From positions 2,690,147 through 2,754,146 of the forward strand of contig JANAVB010033217.1 in assembly GCA_029216955.1 (NCBI GenBank): a stretch of DNA of 64,000 nucleotides, read 5' to 3'. Shown here piece after piece: positions 1-11,603 of this stretch. The notes below the pieces were generated by a model. The model saw nothing but the letters and a program-made list of their open reading frames with translations, did not search any database and was not told the DNA's origin. Position 1 is the first letter of the stretch, and every line of letters begins with the position of its first letter. Source of the stretch: Iris pallida. Its lineage: Eukaryota; Streptophyta; Magnoliopsida; Asparagales; Iridaceae. Both the position numbers and the translations under genes were made by a program.

Positions 1-131
1 TTACTTGTTAAGGACATTGTAAAATGATTGCTTCATTTAATTGCTCGTACTTAGATTAGTTTAGCCCCGATGTTTCTATCCTGCTTGGATTTGAAATTCC
101 GAGGACAAAATTTTTCTAAGGAGGGTAGAGA
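1..131 (+). mobile_element. 3' internal end of an upstream tandem copy of element G
   Basis: This stretch matches 8331-8461 (the 3' end of the internal region of element G) at a constant offset of 8330, with only two differences that I see (positions 34 and 107). It ends in the purine-rich tract 118-131 directly before the LTR at 132. The left LTR is therefore preceded by internal retrotransposon sequence rather than by a target-site duplication. This shows that G sits in an LTR-internal-LTR-internal-LTR arrangement whose left part lies outside the window. Confidence 0.9.
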
Positions 132-437
132 TGTCACTCCCCGTTCCCAGAATGTGTATTTTTATACATGTACAACTCATGTGTATTTATTTAATATTTA
201 TCATGTATTATCCTGTATTTAAATTCCTTTAATTTTTTGTTAATCAATTAATCTGCTCTTTAAATTTTCATGTTAATTTATTTCCTGCAATTATATTTAT
301 GTAATTTTATTTCTGCACTTTAATTCCTGCTTTTATTCCCTGCTTTAGCTAGGCTTTGGGTTCGGGTTGGCTTTGGTTGGATCCCCTACAACCCGACCCA
401 TTGGACCCGGCCCAACTCCCACCTACCACCCCTTTTC

Positions 438-446
438 TATTTAAAG
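438..446 (+). promoter_or_regulatory. TATA-like box of G LTR
   Basis: TATTTAAAG lies 306 bp into the LTR and is followed by a CT-rich leader-like stretch, the usual layout of a plant LTR promoter. The same box lies in the right LTR at 8768-8776. It is assigned from sequence only. Confidence 0.5.
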
Positions 447-930
447 CTTACATCTCTTTCTCTCTCCTCATAAACTCACATTCTCACCATTAATCCTCTT
501 CTTCTTCTTCATTACTCTCTCCACCTACCAAACCGTAGGCAAGTACAACTTGCTCCCCATGAGAACCCATGTTTTTGTAGTTCATTTATCTTTCTCGCAA
601 GATCCTAAGAAAGTTTAGAACTTGGCATTTTTCATTTCGAAGTCTTAATTTTTGTTGATCTAGAAATGAGTTATTTTCGGAGTTTGGTGGTTTTGATCTA
701 TCAAACTTCTTTGTTTGCAAGTTTTGATGGTTCTATGTTGTAGAGAGTTTTATTCTACCCAATTTTGACCTTTGGAAAGTTAGCTTTGGACTTGTTTGGA
801 CCAAGTTATGGACTTTTGAAGCTTTGGGGTGCAACCATGGAGTTCTTGTTGTTTGAAGAAGACAGTGAGCAGTGTATGCTAGCTTTTTAGCTTGCGTCAC
901 TGAGCTGTGCGCGCTCTTTAGCGCAGCGCA

Positions 931-1440
931 GTATGGAGTCCATACGCTACCTTTTTAGGTAGCGTGTGTCTTGCATACACTACCTTTTGGAAGCGTATGT
1001 CGTATGGAGTTCATACGCTACCTTTTGGGAGCGTATGACTTGCATACACTGACTTGAAAGGTCAGGAGTTGTATGGAGTCCATACGCTGCCTTTTGGGAG
1101 CGTATGACTTGCATACGCTGACTTGAATGGCCAGGAGTCGTATGGAGTTCATACGCTACCTTTTGGGAGCGTATGACTTGCATACGCTGACTTGAATGGT
1201 CAGGAGTCGTATGGAGTCCATACGCTGCCTTTTGGGAGCGTATAACTTGCATACGCTGACTTGAATGGTCAGGAGTCGTATGGAGTCCATACGCTGCCTT
1301 TTGGGAGCGTATGACTTGCATACGCTCACTTGGATAGTGAGGAGTCGTATGGGGTTCATACGCTGCCTTTTTGGAGCGTATGTCTTGCATACGCTCACTT
1401 GGGTGACTAGGGGTCGTATGGAGTTCATACGCTAGCTTGA
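931..1440 (+). repeat. 69-bp palindromic tandem repeat array in G LTR
   Basis: Eight units begin with GTATGG at 931, 1002, 1071, 1140, 1209, 1278, 1347 and 1416. The spacing is 71 bp and then exactly 69 bp six times. Each unit carries two perfect dyads: CGTATG/CATACG with a 5-base spacer, and GCGTATG-acttg-CATACGC. Because 69 is a multiple of three, open reading frames run through the array on the minus strand, but they have no other support as genes. Confidence 0.9.
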
Positions 1441-3265
1441 CCTGAGCGTAGCATGACCTGAGCGTACGCTGACATGAGCGTAGGCTGACATGAGAGTAGC
1501 CTATTTACCCTGGATCTTCTATAGCCCTGTATATTGATATCTTATTTGATATTTAACGTCCATTTTATATCCTTACGCCTTTTGACATAAACTCGATAAA
1601 TCATGATATGATAATATTGTTAATATCAATTGTTATGTGGAATGTGCCTTGTGTCCCGATTGATTTTTTTGGGATACCCAGTATGACTGGGACTTGACCA
1701 TGAGAGTTATAGACTCGACCCCCTTTTAATGCTAATTGACTTTCATGCCTTGTCACCATTGATAATAATGGTTATCTTGACTAAATTGATCATGCGTTCC
1801 TAGTCGGAACTAAGAGACTGGCTAGTCGTCTTATTAAATTAAATAAATGAGACACGTTCATGTTATGAACTATTGTAATCGACTGGCTGATCCCGAATAT
1901 TGACATACATGCACATGCAGGCTTCAATCTATTTATTTATTTATTTACTTATTTATTTTCTACAAAAGAAGCATGTGTACTTTATGGTCAAGGCATGATT
2001 ACCGTGGTTAGATTTGATTGTTGCATTACGCTATGTAAGACCTGCAACCTAACCGCACTGGTATAGTTGTAAAGTTGTGTATATCGTACCTCGTACGAAA
2101 GTACTCATTTGAATGACCATGATCCACGGCATAGGATTTCACTCAACATAGGGACTATTAAGTTAAATAAAATAATGATTGCATGGAGATAATGGATTCC
2201 CGAGTTCTTACATGGCAGCCCCCTTGGGATAAGTAGTACCCGACGGGCCAGCTGGTTCCCACAGATACTGTAAACCTGCCACACGGGCAGGGAACAGTAT
2301 CTGCTTATATTATTATTGTATATTGTATATTGATGACGGGCGTCCCGCTGGGACTCGTCTAATTCATGATTGGCGCAATTGATTGACTGGATCGACTAGC
2401 CTTGCTCGTACATAGTAAGAACTGAGGAATCCCTAATTGCATAATTCCAGGACAACTTGGGACTCAAAATAGCAAGCCGTAGGATTTGATTGGCCGTTCA
2501 AAATGATTTGTTTGTGCACTGTACCTACTCTGTTACCTAACTGGGATGATCAGAATATCAGGACATGACGGGCCAACTTCTGTCCTTATTTGGTTGGGAG
2601 GTTGGTTCGATGTGTCGTGATGTGATGTGAATCCTAGTGGAAAGCAGAGATCTATTATTATATTTTTCATTACTGGTTTTAGTTCTCATGTCGTGCTCCC
2701 TTGTGGTACTTGCTATTAGAGGTCTAACCTCTCTGGTTTTGCATGGCCAGATTTAGAGCCGGTTCCCGAGGACTCAGCTTACTTCTACCTCCAAGATGGT
2801 CAACACTAGAGGGATGATCGCAGGAGGACTCGAGTGGGTTTCTTACTTCCCCGCTCGTTTTGTTATCTACTTTATACCTTGCCGTTTGGCACCGACATGT
2901 TAGTCGGATCGTCTTGTACTTACTTTCACAAAATTGTAATTAAAGTCAGACTGCAGCTGATAACTATTGTGTATACTTTTGCTACATCAATCTGGCTATG
3001 TTTTGTAAAGCCAGATATCAAGAACATTTTGACAGAGCGTTTGGGACGCCTTACTGCTTTATCTTACATGTTCTCTATTACTGTTTCTTGTTTGAATGAT
3101 TGAGACAATAGATGTATAATGACCATAGTAAGACTTTTATGCAGTATGCACCCCCTCGTCTGGTTAGACAACATTGATCGTATTATACGATATTCATCTA
3201 CCCGTAATACGTAGCTGGCTGAGTCATTCCCCCGCTCTCCAGTGTTCTGGTTCTGGGGCGTGACA

Positions 3266-3386
3266 AGGTTTTAGTGGTGGCCCATGCAGGTCTGATTTCA
3301 GACTTGTGGGGTATTTTGATTTATAGGATGTCTCAATCACACATGTTTCCCTTTGATCTCATTGATTCGTTACTCTCAACTCTAGC
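3266..3386 (+). other. G leader with atypical primer-binding zone
   Basis: This is the untranslated leader after the left LTR. No initiator-Met primer-binding site is present. Starting about 12 bases after the LTR there is TGGCCCATGCAGGTC (within 3275-3295), which recurs in the leader of element C (minus strand, just below 53442). Its retention in two otherwise different elements suggests that it is the functional primer site or another packaging or priming signal. The tRNA is not identified. Confidence 0.45.
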
Positions 3387-3806
3387 TTGACATTCCAATA
3401 TCCTTTGACTTCGTTGATCCTTCATGTCCGGTCGTTTGATTGTTCTCTTGTCCCTTTTCTTAGGGGTACCTCGTCCGTACCTGTCAGAGCTGGGCAGCCA
3501 CAACATGGACAGCAACATGGACAACCTGACCCTGTTGGTCAACAACAAGGGCCGGTACTAACTCAAGAGGCCACCCAGGAAGAAGTGATAGTGGAACCAG
3601 CGGCTGGGTCGCAGTATCCGGATGTTCCACCACCACCGACAGTTCCACCTACCCAAGTAGACACACCAGCCCTTCTGGAGATCATGAGAGGAATGATGCT
3701 ACTCAGCAACATCAGATGTTGGCCCAGCAAGGCATGCACACTCAGCTACAAGAGCAGAATGTGCTACTCAACCAAGGATTGCAGACAGCATTGGAAAGAG
3801 GGGTAA
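3387..3806 (+). pseudogene. gag: G gag N-terminal part, frameshifted
   Basis: An open frame encodes a Gln/Pro-rich low-complexity segment (residues about 35-85, with repeated GQQ/GQP) and then a sequence ending [10 protein letters not shown], which is the usual start of the gag helical region in Tekay-like elements. From about 3690-3700 the gag homology moves to the next frame, which runs on to 6367, so one frameshift separates this part from the main frame. No clear original start codon is seen. The ATG at 3387 may not be the true start. Confidence 0.6.
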
Positions 3807-6367
3807 GGCCAGATTCAGGAGCATCAGCCAAGTTTTGCAAGTACAACCCTCGCCGATTCGAGGGCACGGAGGATGCCATCTCAGCAGATGCATGGCTTAA
3901 GGATATGGAGGCTATTCTGACCGCAGCTAAGGTGCCGGCAGAAGAACGTGTGGATCTAGTAAAGTTGTTACTCCAGGATCTCGCACGTGACTGGTGGGAA
4001 TCAGAGAAAGTAGGTATCAGACGTCCTATTGCTTGGGACGATTTCACCGTAAGATTCAAGACCAAGTACTATAGAGTTGTGGCACAGTTTGAGCTACAAC
4101 AGAAGTTTATCAGCCTCAGGCAGGCTGGCAAGACGGTAGATGCTTACGCAGCGAAGTTCTGCAGATTGAGTAGGTTTGCCCCAGAGATGGTAGCAACGGA
4201 GCGCCAGAGGGCTATGAGGTTTCAGCAAGGGTTTCATCTTGAGCTCTTACAATTGATAGAGGGGCACAATTACCAGACTTTTGATGAGATATTGACGGCA
4301 ATTCAAAGGCATGAAATCACCATTCAGAGGCTTGCGGTGAGGACTGGGGGTCAGAAGAGATCCCACAGTCAGATTGAAGGAGGAGGGGGAGCAGCGCCCC
4401 GAACAACAGCACCATCCACTGGCATTCGTATCCACGATGTGGCGATACGAGGACCGGCACCACCACCCAGGCAGCAGCAACAACAACAGAGGAAGAACCA
4501 GCAACCCCCGGCGGGCTGCACTTATTGTGGGAAGATGGGGCACACTAGAGATGTGTGTCGGACATTGAATGGACTATGTCTGATATGTGGAAATCTAGAC
4601 CATCGGGTTACCACATGTCCCATGAATTCGAGGTCAGGAGGACCAGTACAGCAGTTTCCTGCTCTGCCAGCACCAGGGGCAGGGCAGTATCGAGGACCAG
4701 CAATGGCAGTGAGACCATTGGCCCAGCGTCCGTTAATGCCGCAGGCTCAGATGTTTCGGCAGCAGGGACCGCCGATGCAGCAACACCAGCATAGACCACC
4801 CCAGCATCATCAAGGCAGGGGACAGCAGCAGCACCAGGCTAGGCCACAGCATGGGAACCAGCAAGGAGGTCGAGGACAGGCATTCACACTGTCCTTGGAG
4901 GAGGCATTAGCATCAGGAGATGTTGTGGCAGGTAACATTCTCGTCGCCTCATATCCCGCAGTAGCATTGTTTGATTCGGGAGCATCACACTCATTTATAT
5001 CTGCACAATTTACGACACGGCTAGGAATAGAGTTCGAGGCATTGCCAGGGAGGTTGAATATACTCACTGGTAATGGGCTCGTAGGAGTTAGTAGAGTTAT
5101 TCTAGCGTGTAGTGTTGTAGTTTGCGGGCATTCCTTACCCGCCCAGTTGATAGAATTTCCTGTTGGAAATTTTGACGTTATCTTAGGCATGGACTGGCTG
5201 AAAGACAGTCATGCGATAATAGATTGTCGTAGCAGGAGTGTATCTTTCGATATTCCAGGCATGAAGAGATTCACCTTAGTCAGATCAGAGGCAACTCAGC
5301 AAGAGCAGGGAGTAATAACAGCAATGGAAGAAGTTCAGGTTCCGAAGGTAGTTGAAGAATTTCTAGACGTATTTCCCGAAGAACTTCCAGGTCTACCCCC
5401 GGTTAGAGATATTGAGTTCAGTATAGAATTGGCACCTGGGACTAAACCGATATCAGATCGAGTTTACAGAATGGCGGATTTGGAGCAGGCCAAGGTATAT
5501 CAGCATATAGAGGAATTGAAGGAGAAAAAGTTCATCCAAGCTAGCATATCGCCATGGGCAGCACCAGTGGTACTTGTGGGGAAGAAGGATGGATCATCCA
5601 GATTGTGTATCGACTACAGGAAGCTTAACGCGGCAACAGTAAAGAACAAGTATCCATTACCAAGGATCGACGACTTATTTGATCAGTTGAGCAGGGCTAG
5701 AGTTTTCTCCAAGATAGATCTTCGTTCAGGGTACCATCAAGTGAGAGTTCGAAAGGAAGACATTCCCAAGACAGCATTCAGGTCGAAGTATGGACATTAT
5801 GAATTCTTAGTAATGCCGTTTGGTTTGACCAATGCTCCAGCTATATTCATGGATTTGATGAACCGTATCTTTATGCCGTACTTAGATCAGTTTGTCATGG
5901 TGTTTCTCGACGACATTCTTGTATACTCTGCTAGTGAAGAGGAGCATGAAGACCACCTCAGGAAAGTGTTACAGGTTCTAAGAGAGAACCAGTTGTATGC
6001 CAAGCTCAGCAAGTGTGAGTTCTGGACGGATCATATTTCATTTTTGGGTCATATCGTATCAGGAGCTGGAGTAGCAGTGGATCCCAAGAAGGTAGAAGCA
6101 GTAGAGAGCTGGCCAGTACTCAAGACCGTAGCTGATGTTCGGAGTTTTTTGGGATTGGCAGGATATTACAGAAGGTTTGTGTCAGACTTTGCAAGGCTTT
6201 CAGCACCCATGACTCGCTTGACCCGGAAGGATGTGCCATTTGTTTGGTCGACAGAATGTCAGGCATCATTTGAGAATCTAAAGCAGAAGTTGATATCAGC
6301 GCCTATCCTTACATTACCAGTTGGGCCCGGAGGTTTTACTGTATATTGTGATGCGTCAGGTAAATGA
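3716..6367 (+). pseudogene. gag-pol: G gag-protease-reverse transcriptase segment
   Basis: First and largest segment of the gag-pol polyprotein (883 codons to the first stop). In order it contains: a retrotransposon gag domain (about residues 40-200, with WLKDMEAIL and the ARDWWE motif); a Gln/Pro-rich linker; two CCHC zinc knuckles of pattern CX2CX4HX4C (about residues 268-304) that bind RNA; an aspartic protease with DSGA at about residue 420; and reverse transcriptase from about residue 540 with the catalytic FLDD motif at about residue 730. It ends with TGA at 6365-6367 inside the RT/RNase H junction, where related elements have a sense codon (SxxxGLGC context). The frame continues unchanged after the stop, so this is a nonsense mutation and not a domain boundary. 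Confidence 0.9.
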
Positions 6368-7108
6368 CTTGGATGTGTCCTCATGCAGCACGGAAAGGTG
6401 ATAGCATATGCATCTAGGCAGCTTCGAGACCACAAGAAGAATTATCCAACTCATGATTTAGAGTTGGCGGCAGTAGTATTTGCTTTGAAGCTATGGAGGC
6501 ATTACCTATATGGTGACCGAGTATACATGTACACAGACCACAAAAGTCTGAAGTACATCTTTACTCAGAAGGAGCTGAACATGAGGCAGAGAAGATGGCT
6601 AGAGCTGATCAAGGATTATGACGTGGAGCTTCAGTATCATCCAAGCAAGGCGAATGTAGTAGCAGACGCTCTCAGCAGAAGAGGCGGCGCATTTATGTTG
6701 ACAACGCAGAAGCACATCTTAGAAGAACTTCAGGAGATGGGCATTGAAGTTATACTTCCTAGTGATATAGGAATTCTGGCGAGTCTACAAGTTCAATCCG
6801 ACTTGGTAGGCAGGATCAAGGCGGCCCAGGCACAAGACCCAAGGATTCAGAAGCTTAGGACAGAATGTGAGTCAGGGCTCAGGAAGGAGATGCAAATTCA
6901 CGAAGATGGTACGCTTAGGTTTGGATCACGTCTATGTGTGCCTAGTGGAGATATTAGACAGGAAGTTATGATAGAAGCTCACAGTTCCCAGTATTCTATA
7001 CATCCTGGAGGGACCAAGATGTACCAAGATATCAAGCAGCACTTCTGGTGGAACGGAATGAAGAGGAATATAGCTAGGTTTGTTTTCCGTTGCTTGATAT
7101 GTCAGTAG
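6368..7108 (+). pseudogene. pol: G RNase H and integrase zinc-binding segment
   Basis: Same frame as the segment before it. The first half is the RNase H of a Ty3-type pol (YASRQL, then [10 protein letters not shown], ending in VVADALSR). After a linker comes the HHCC zinc-binding domain of integrase (two His around IHPGGTKMY and CLIC near the end). The segment stops at TAG 7106-7108, exactly where related proteins have Gln (CLICQ-x-VK), so CAG to TAG is the simplest origin. Confidence 0.88.
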
Positions 7109-7999
7109 GTAAAGGCAGAACAGCAGAGGCCAGCTGGATTATTGCAACCGCTTCCCATCCCGAAATGGAAATGGGAGCATATTACAATGGACTTTGTGAC
7201 CGGTTTACCGAGATCACCAAGTGGTAAAGATGCTATTTGGGTGATAGTAGATCGGCTTACAAAGGTGGCACATTTTCTTCCTTTCAGAGTAGGGCAATCT
7301 ACAGAAAAGTTGGCAGAGTTGTATATGCAGCAGATAGTCAGGCAGCATGGAGTCCCCGTCAGTATTGTGTCAGACCGAGATACCCGCTTTACATCATATT
7401 TCTGGAAGAGCTTACATCATAGTCTGGGTACCAAGTTAAGATTTAGCACGGCTTACCATCCGCAGACGGACGGGCAATCAGAGAGGATAATTCAGACTTT
7501 GGAAGATATGTTGCGAGCTTACACTCTGGATTTTGGAGGATCTTGGAAAAGCCACCTGCACTTAGTTGAGTTCTCATACAACAACAGTTATCAAGCCAGT
7601 ATCCAGACGGTGCCATTCGAAGCACTATATGGTAAGAAGTGTAGATCGCCACTAGCATGGGATGATATCGGGGAAAGAAAGATGCTAGGCCCGGAAATGA
7701 TTATCCAGACGGTTGAAGTGATTAAGGGAATTAGAGAGCGACTTCGTGTTGCGCAGGATCGGCATCGTCATTGGGCGGACCAGCATCGTAGGCCGCTAGA
7801 GTTTTCTGTTGGGGACCACGTGTTTTTGCGGATCTCACCTACCCGTGGGGTCATTAGATTTAGCGTTCGCGGGAAGTTGAGTCCACGATACGTAGGCCCA
7901 TTTGTTATTCTTGATAGGGTAGGCGATGTTGCTTATCGTTTGTCCCTTCTACCTTCGTTACGAGAGGTGCATGACATGTTTCATGTATCTCAATTATGA
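7109..7999 (+). pseudogene. pol: G integrase catalytic core and GPY/F segment
   Basis: The same frame continues. The integrase core has the DDE triad in its usual context: MDFVTGLP for the first Asp, VSDRDTRF for the second, and DGQSERIIQTLE for the Glu. A C-terminal GPY/F module follows (RYVGPFVI). The segment ends in HVSQL-stop, with TGA at 7997-7999, where related elements continue with Arg. This again fits a single-base nonsense change (CGA to TGA). Confidence 0.9.
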
Positions 8000-8230
8000 A
8001 GGTATGTATCGGATCCCAGCCATATCCTCGATCATTCAGAACTGGTTGTTGGTACCAACCTGTCTTACGAGGAGCAGCCTGTGTCCATCTTGGACCGAAG
8101 AGAGAAGATACTCAAGAACCGATCAATTAACCTTGTCCGGGTTGCTTGGGGTCATCACTCTTTGGGAGAGTCAACGTGGGAACGTGAGGATGATATCCGA
8201 TCACGGTATCCACATCTGTTTGACTCATAA
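8000..8230 (+). pseudogene. pol: G integrase C-terminal chromodomain
   Basis: A short in-frame continuation ends at TAA 8228-8230. It reads SYEEQPVSILDRREKILKN and then VAWGHHSLGESTWERE, which is the plant retrotransposon chromodomain fused to integrase. Such domains steer integration to heterochromatin. Its presence puts G in the chromovirus group (Tekay/Del-like). It is separated from the integrase only by the TGA at 7997-7999. Confidence 0.85.
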
Positions 8231-8461
8231 GGTATATCTTTTTCTGTGTACCTTGATTGTCTTGATTCCTCATGCTTATCACCGTATGGGTAGAATTGCT
8301 TAATATCGTAGATTGTTAAGTATAGATATGTTACTTGTTAAGGACATTGTAAAATGATTGCTTTATTTAATTGCTCGTACTTAGATTAGTTTAGCCCCGA
8401 TGTTTCTATCCTGCTTGGATTTGAAATTCCGAGGACGAAATTTTTCTAAGGAGGGTAGAGA
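8231..8461 (+). other. G 3' untranslated internal region with polypurine tract
   Basis: Non-coding sequence between the pol stop and the right LTR. The purine-rich tract AAGGAGGGTAGAGA at 8448-8461 directly abuts the LTR and would prime plus-strand DNA synthesis. Just upstream (about 8423-8442) is an inverted repeat around GAGGACG that also precedes the tract in elements C and F. Confidence 0.85.
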
Positions 8462-11400
8462 TGTCACTCCCCGTTCCCAGAATGTGTATTTTTATACATG
8501 TACAACTCATGTGTATTTATTTAATATTTATCATGTATTATCCTGTATTTAAATTCCTTTAATTTTTTGTTAATCAATTAATCTGCTCTTTAAATTTTTA
8601 TGTTAATTTATTTCCTGTAATTATATTTATGCAATTTTATTTCTGCACTTTAATTCCTGCTTTTATTCCCTGCTTTAGCTAGGCTTTGGGTTCGGGTTGG
8701 CTTTGGTTGGATCCCCTACAACCCGACCCATTGGACCCGGCCCAACTCCCACCTACCACCCCTTTTCTATTTAAAGCTTACATCTCTTTCTCTCTCCTCA
8801 TAAACTCACATTCTCACCATTACTCCTCTTCTTCTTCTTCATTACTCTCTCCACCTACCAAACCGTAGGCAAGTACAACTTGCTCCCCATGAGAACCCAT
8901 GTTTTTGTAGTTCATTTATCTTTCTCGCAAGATCCTAAGAAAGTTTAGAACTTGGCATTTTTCATTTCGAAGTCTTAATTTTTGTAGATCTAAAAATGAG
9001 TTATTTTCGGAGTTTGGTGGTTTTGATCTATCAAACTTCTTTGTTTGTAAGTTTTGATGGTTCTATGTTGTAGAGAGTTTTATTCTACCCAATTTTGACC
9101 TTTGGAAAGTTGGCTTTGGACTTGTTTGGACCAAGTTATGGAATTTTGAAGCTTTGGGGTGCAACCATGGAGTTCTTGCTGTTTGAAGAAGACAGTGAGC
9201 AGTGTATACTAGCTTTTTAGCTTGCGTCACTGAGCTGTGCGCGCTATTTAGCGCAGCGCAGTATGGAGTCCATACGCTACCTTTTTAGGTAGCGTGTGTC
9301 TTGCATACACTACCTTTTGGAAGCGTATGTCGTATGGAGTTCATACGCTACCTTTTGGGAGCGTATGACTTACATACGCTGACTTGAAAGGTCAGGAGTC
9401 GTATGGAGTCCATACGCTGCCTTTTGGGAGCGTATGACTTGCATATGCTGACTTGAATGGTCAGGAGTCGTATGGAGTTCATACGCTACCTTTTCGGAGC
9501 GTATGACTTGCATACGCTGACTTGAATGGTCAGGAGTCGTATGGAGTCCATACGCTACCTTTTGGGAGCATATGACTTGTATACGCTGACTTGAATGGTC
9601 AGGAGTCGTATGGAGTCCATACGCTGCCTTTTGGGAGCGTATGACTTGCATACGCTCACTTGGATAGTGAGGAGTCGTATGGGGTTCATACGCTGCCTTT
9701 TTGGAGCGTATGTCTTGCATACGCTCACTTGGGTGACTAGGGGTCGTATGGAGTTCATACGCTAGCTTGACCTGAGCGTAGCATGACCTGAGCGTACGCT
9801 GACATGAGCGTAGGCTGACATGAGAGTAGCCTATTTACCCTGGATCTTCTATAGCCCTGTATATTGATATCTTATTAGATATTTAACGTCCATTTTATAT
9901 CCTTAGGCCTTTTGACATAAACTCGATAAATCATGATATGATAATATTGTTAATATCAATTGTTATGTGGAATGTGCCTTGTGTCCTGATTGATTTTTTT
10001 GGGATACCCAGTATGACTGGGACTTGACCATGAGAGTTATAGACTCGACCCCCTTTTAATGCTAATTGACTTTCATGCCTTGTCACCATTGATAATAATG
10101 GTTATCTTGACTAAATTGATCATGCGTTCCTAGTTGGAACTAAGAGACTGGCTAGTCGTCTTATTGAATTAAATAAATGAGACACGTTCATGTTATGAAC
10201 TATTGTAATCGACTGGCTGATCCCGAATATTGACATACATGCACATTCAGGCTTCAATCTATTTATTTATTTATTTACTTATTTATTTTCTACAAAAGAA
10301 GCATGTGTACTTTATGGTCAAGGCATGATTACCGTGGTTAGATTTGATTGTTGCATTACGCTATGTAAGACCTGCAACCTAACCGCACTGGTATAGTTGT
10401 AAAGTTGTGCATATCGTACCTCGTACGAAAGTACTCATTTGAATGACCATGATCCACGGCATAGGATTTCACTCAACATAGGGACTATTAAGTTAAATAA
10501 AATAATGATTGCATGGAGAGAATGGATTCCCGAGTTCTTACATGGCAGCCCCCTTGGGACAAGTAGTACCCGACGGGCCGGCTGGTTCCCACAGATACTG
10601 TAAACCTGCCACACGGACAGGGAACAGTATCTGCTTATATTATTATTGTATATTGTATATTGATGACGGGCGTCCCGCTGGGACTCGTCTAATTCATGAT
10701 TGGCGCAATTGATTGACTGGATCGACTAGCCTTGCTCGCACATAGTAAGAACTGAGGAATCCCTAATTGCATAATTCCAGGACAACTTGGGACTCAAAAT
10801 AGCAAGCCGTAGGATTTGATTGGCCGTTCAAAATGATTTGTTTGTGCACTGTACCTACTCTGTTACCTAACTGGGATGATCAGAATATCAGGACATGACG
10901 GGCCAACTTCTGTCCTTGTTTGGTTGGGAGGTTGGTTCGATGTGTCGTGATGTGATGTGAATCCTAGTGGAAAGCAGAGATCTATTATTATATTTCTCAT
11001 TACTGGTTTTAGTTCTCATGTCGTGCTCCCTTGTGGTACTTGCTATTAGAGGTCTAACCTCTCTGGTTTTGCATGGCCAGATTTAGAGCCGGTTCCCGAG
11101 GACTCAGCTTACTTCTACCTCCAAGATGGTCAACACTAGAGGGATGATCGCAGGAGGACTCGAGTGGGTTTCTTACTTCCCCGCTCGTTTTGTTATCTAC
11201 TTTATACCTTGCCGTTTGGCACCGACATGTTAGTCGGATCGTCTTGTACTTACTTTCACAAAATTGTAATTAAAGTCAGACTGCAGCTGATAACAATTGT
11301 GTATACTTTTGCTACATCAATCTGGCTATGTTTTGTAAAGCCAGATATCAAGAACATTTTGACAGAGCATTTGGGACGCCTTACTGCTTTATCTTACATG

Positions 11401-11595
11401 TTCTCTATTACTGTTTCTTGTTTGAATGATTGAGACAATAGATGTGTAATGACCATAGTAAGACTTTTATGTAGTATGCACCCCCTCGTCTGGTTAGACA
11501 GCATTGATCGTATTATACGGTATTCATCTACCCGTAATACGTAACTGGCTGAGTCATTCCCCCGCTCTCCAGTGTTCTGGTTCTGGGGCGTGACA
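8462..11595 (+). repeat. LTR of element G, right copy
   Basis: TGTCACTCCCC...GGGGCGTGACA, 3134 bp, with the same length and order as 132-3265 (constant offset 8330). I count about 43 base differences. Many are transitions and several fall within the repeat array. The TATA-like box is at 8768-8776. The end at 11595 is followed at once by hAT transposase coding sequence. Confidence 0.95.
9261..9770 (+). repeat. 69-bp palindromic repeat array, right LTR copy
   Basis: Counterpart of the array at 931-1440 with the same number and spacing of units (first GTATGG at 9261). About ten of the substitutions between the two LTRs lie in this 510-bp stretch. Some break a dyad in one copy but not in the other. 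Confidence 0.88.
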
Positions 11596-11603
11596 ACAAC
11601 TTC

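Larger units (their letters stand above)
132..3265 (+). repeat. LTR of element G, left copy (shared between tandem copies)
   Basis: Starts TGTCACTCCCC right after a polypurine tract and ends GGGGCGTGACA at 3265, giving the TG...CA ends and short inverted repeat usual for LTRs. It is collinear base for base with 8462-11595. It holds a TATA-like box, a pyrimidine-rich stretch downstream of it (451-520) and an array of 69-bp palindromic repeats (931-1440). It contains no believable protein-coding gene: the open frames across the array are translations of the repeat. Confidence 0.95.
132..11595 (+). mobile_element. Element G: Tekay/Del-like Ty3/gypsy chromovirus, 11.46 kb
   Basis: The element has two LTRs of identical length (3134 bp) with terminal inverted repeat TGTCAC...GTGACA. 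The internal region of 5196 bp encodes gag, protease, reverse transcriptase, RNase H, integrase and a C-terminal chromodomain in that order, which defines a plant chromovirus of the Tekay/Del type. By hand I count about 43 substitutions and no indels between the two LTRs (about 1.4%), so the arrangement is young, although the left LTR is shared with another copy. The right end lies directly in the coding region of a hAT transposase. No TSD can be tested because the far left end is outside the window. The element is dead as it stands, because of a gag frameshift and three in-frame stops. Confidence 0.92.

Noticed and set aside
980..1428. Minus-strand open frames with 23-residue peptide repeats, also at 9370-9758
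   Set aside because: They are translations of the 69-bp LTR repeat. The open frame follows from the repeat length being a multiple of three.
931..1440. CRISPR-like regular array
   Set aside because: The whole 69-bp unit is conserved, there are no unique spacers, and it lies in a plant LTR.
2834..3103. An 89-codon frame with hydrophobic stretches, conserved at 11164-11433
   Set aside because: It lies in the LTR of G and is conserved only because the two LTRs are recent copies. It has no domain and no start context support.
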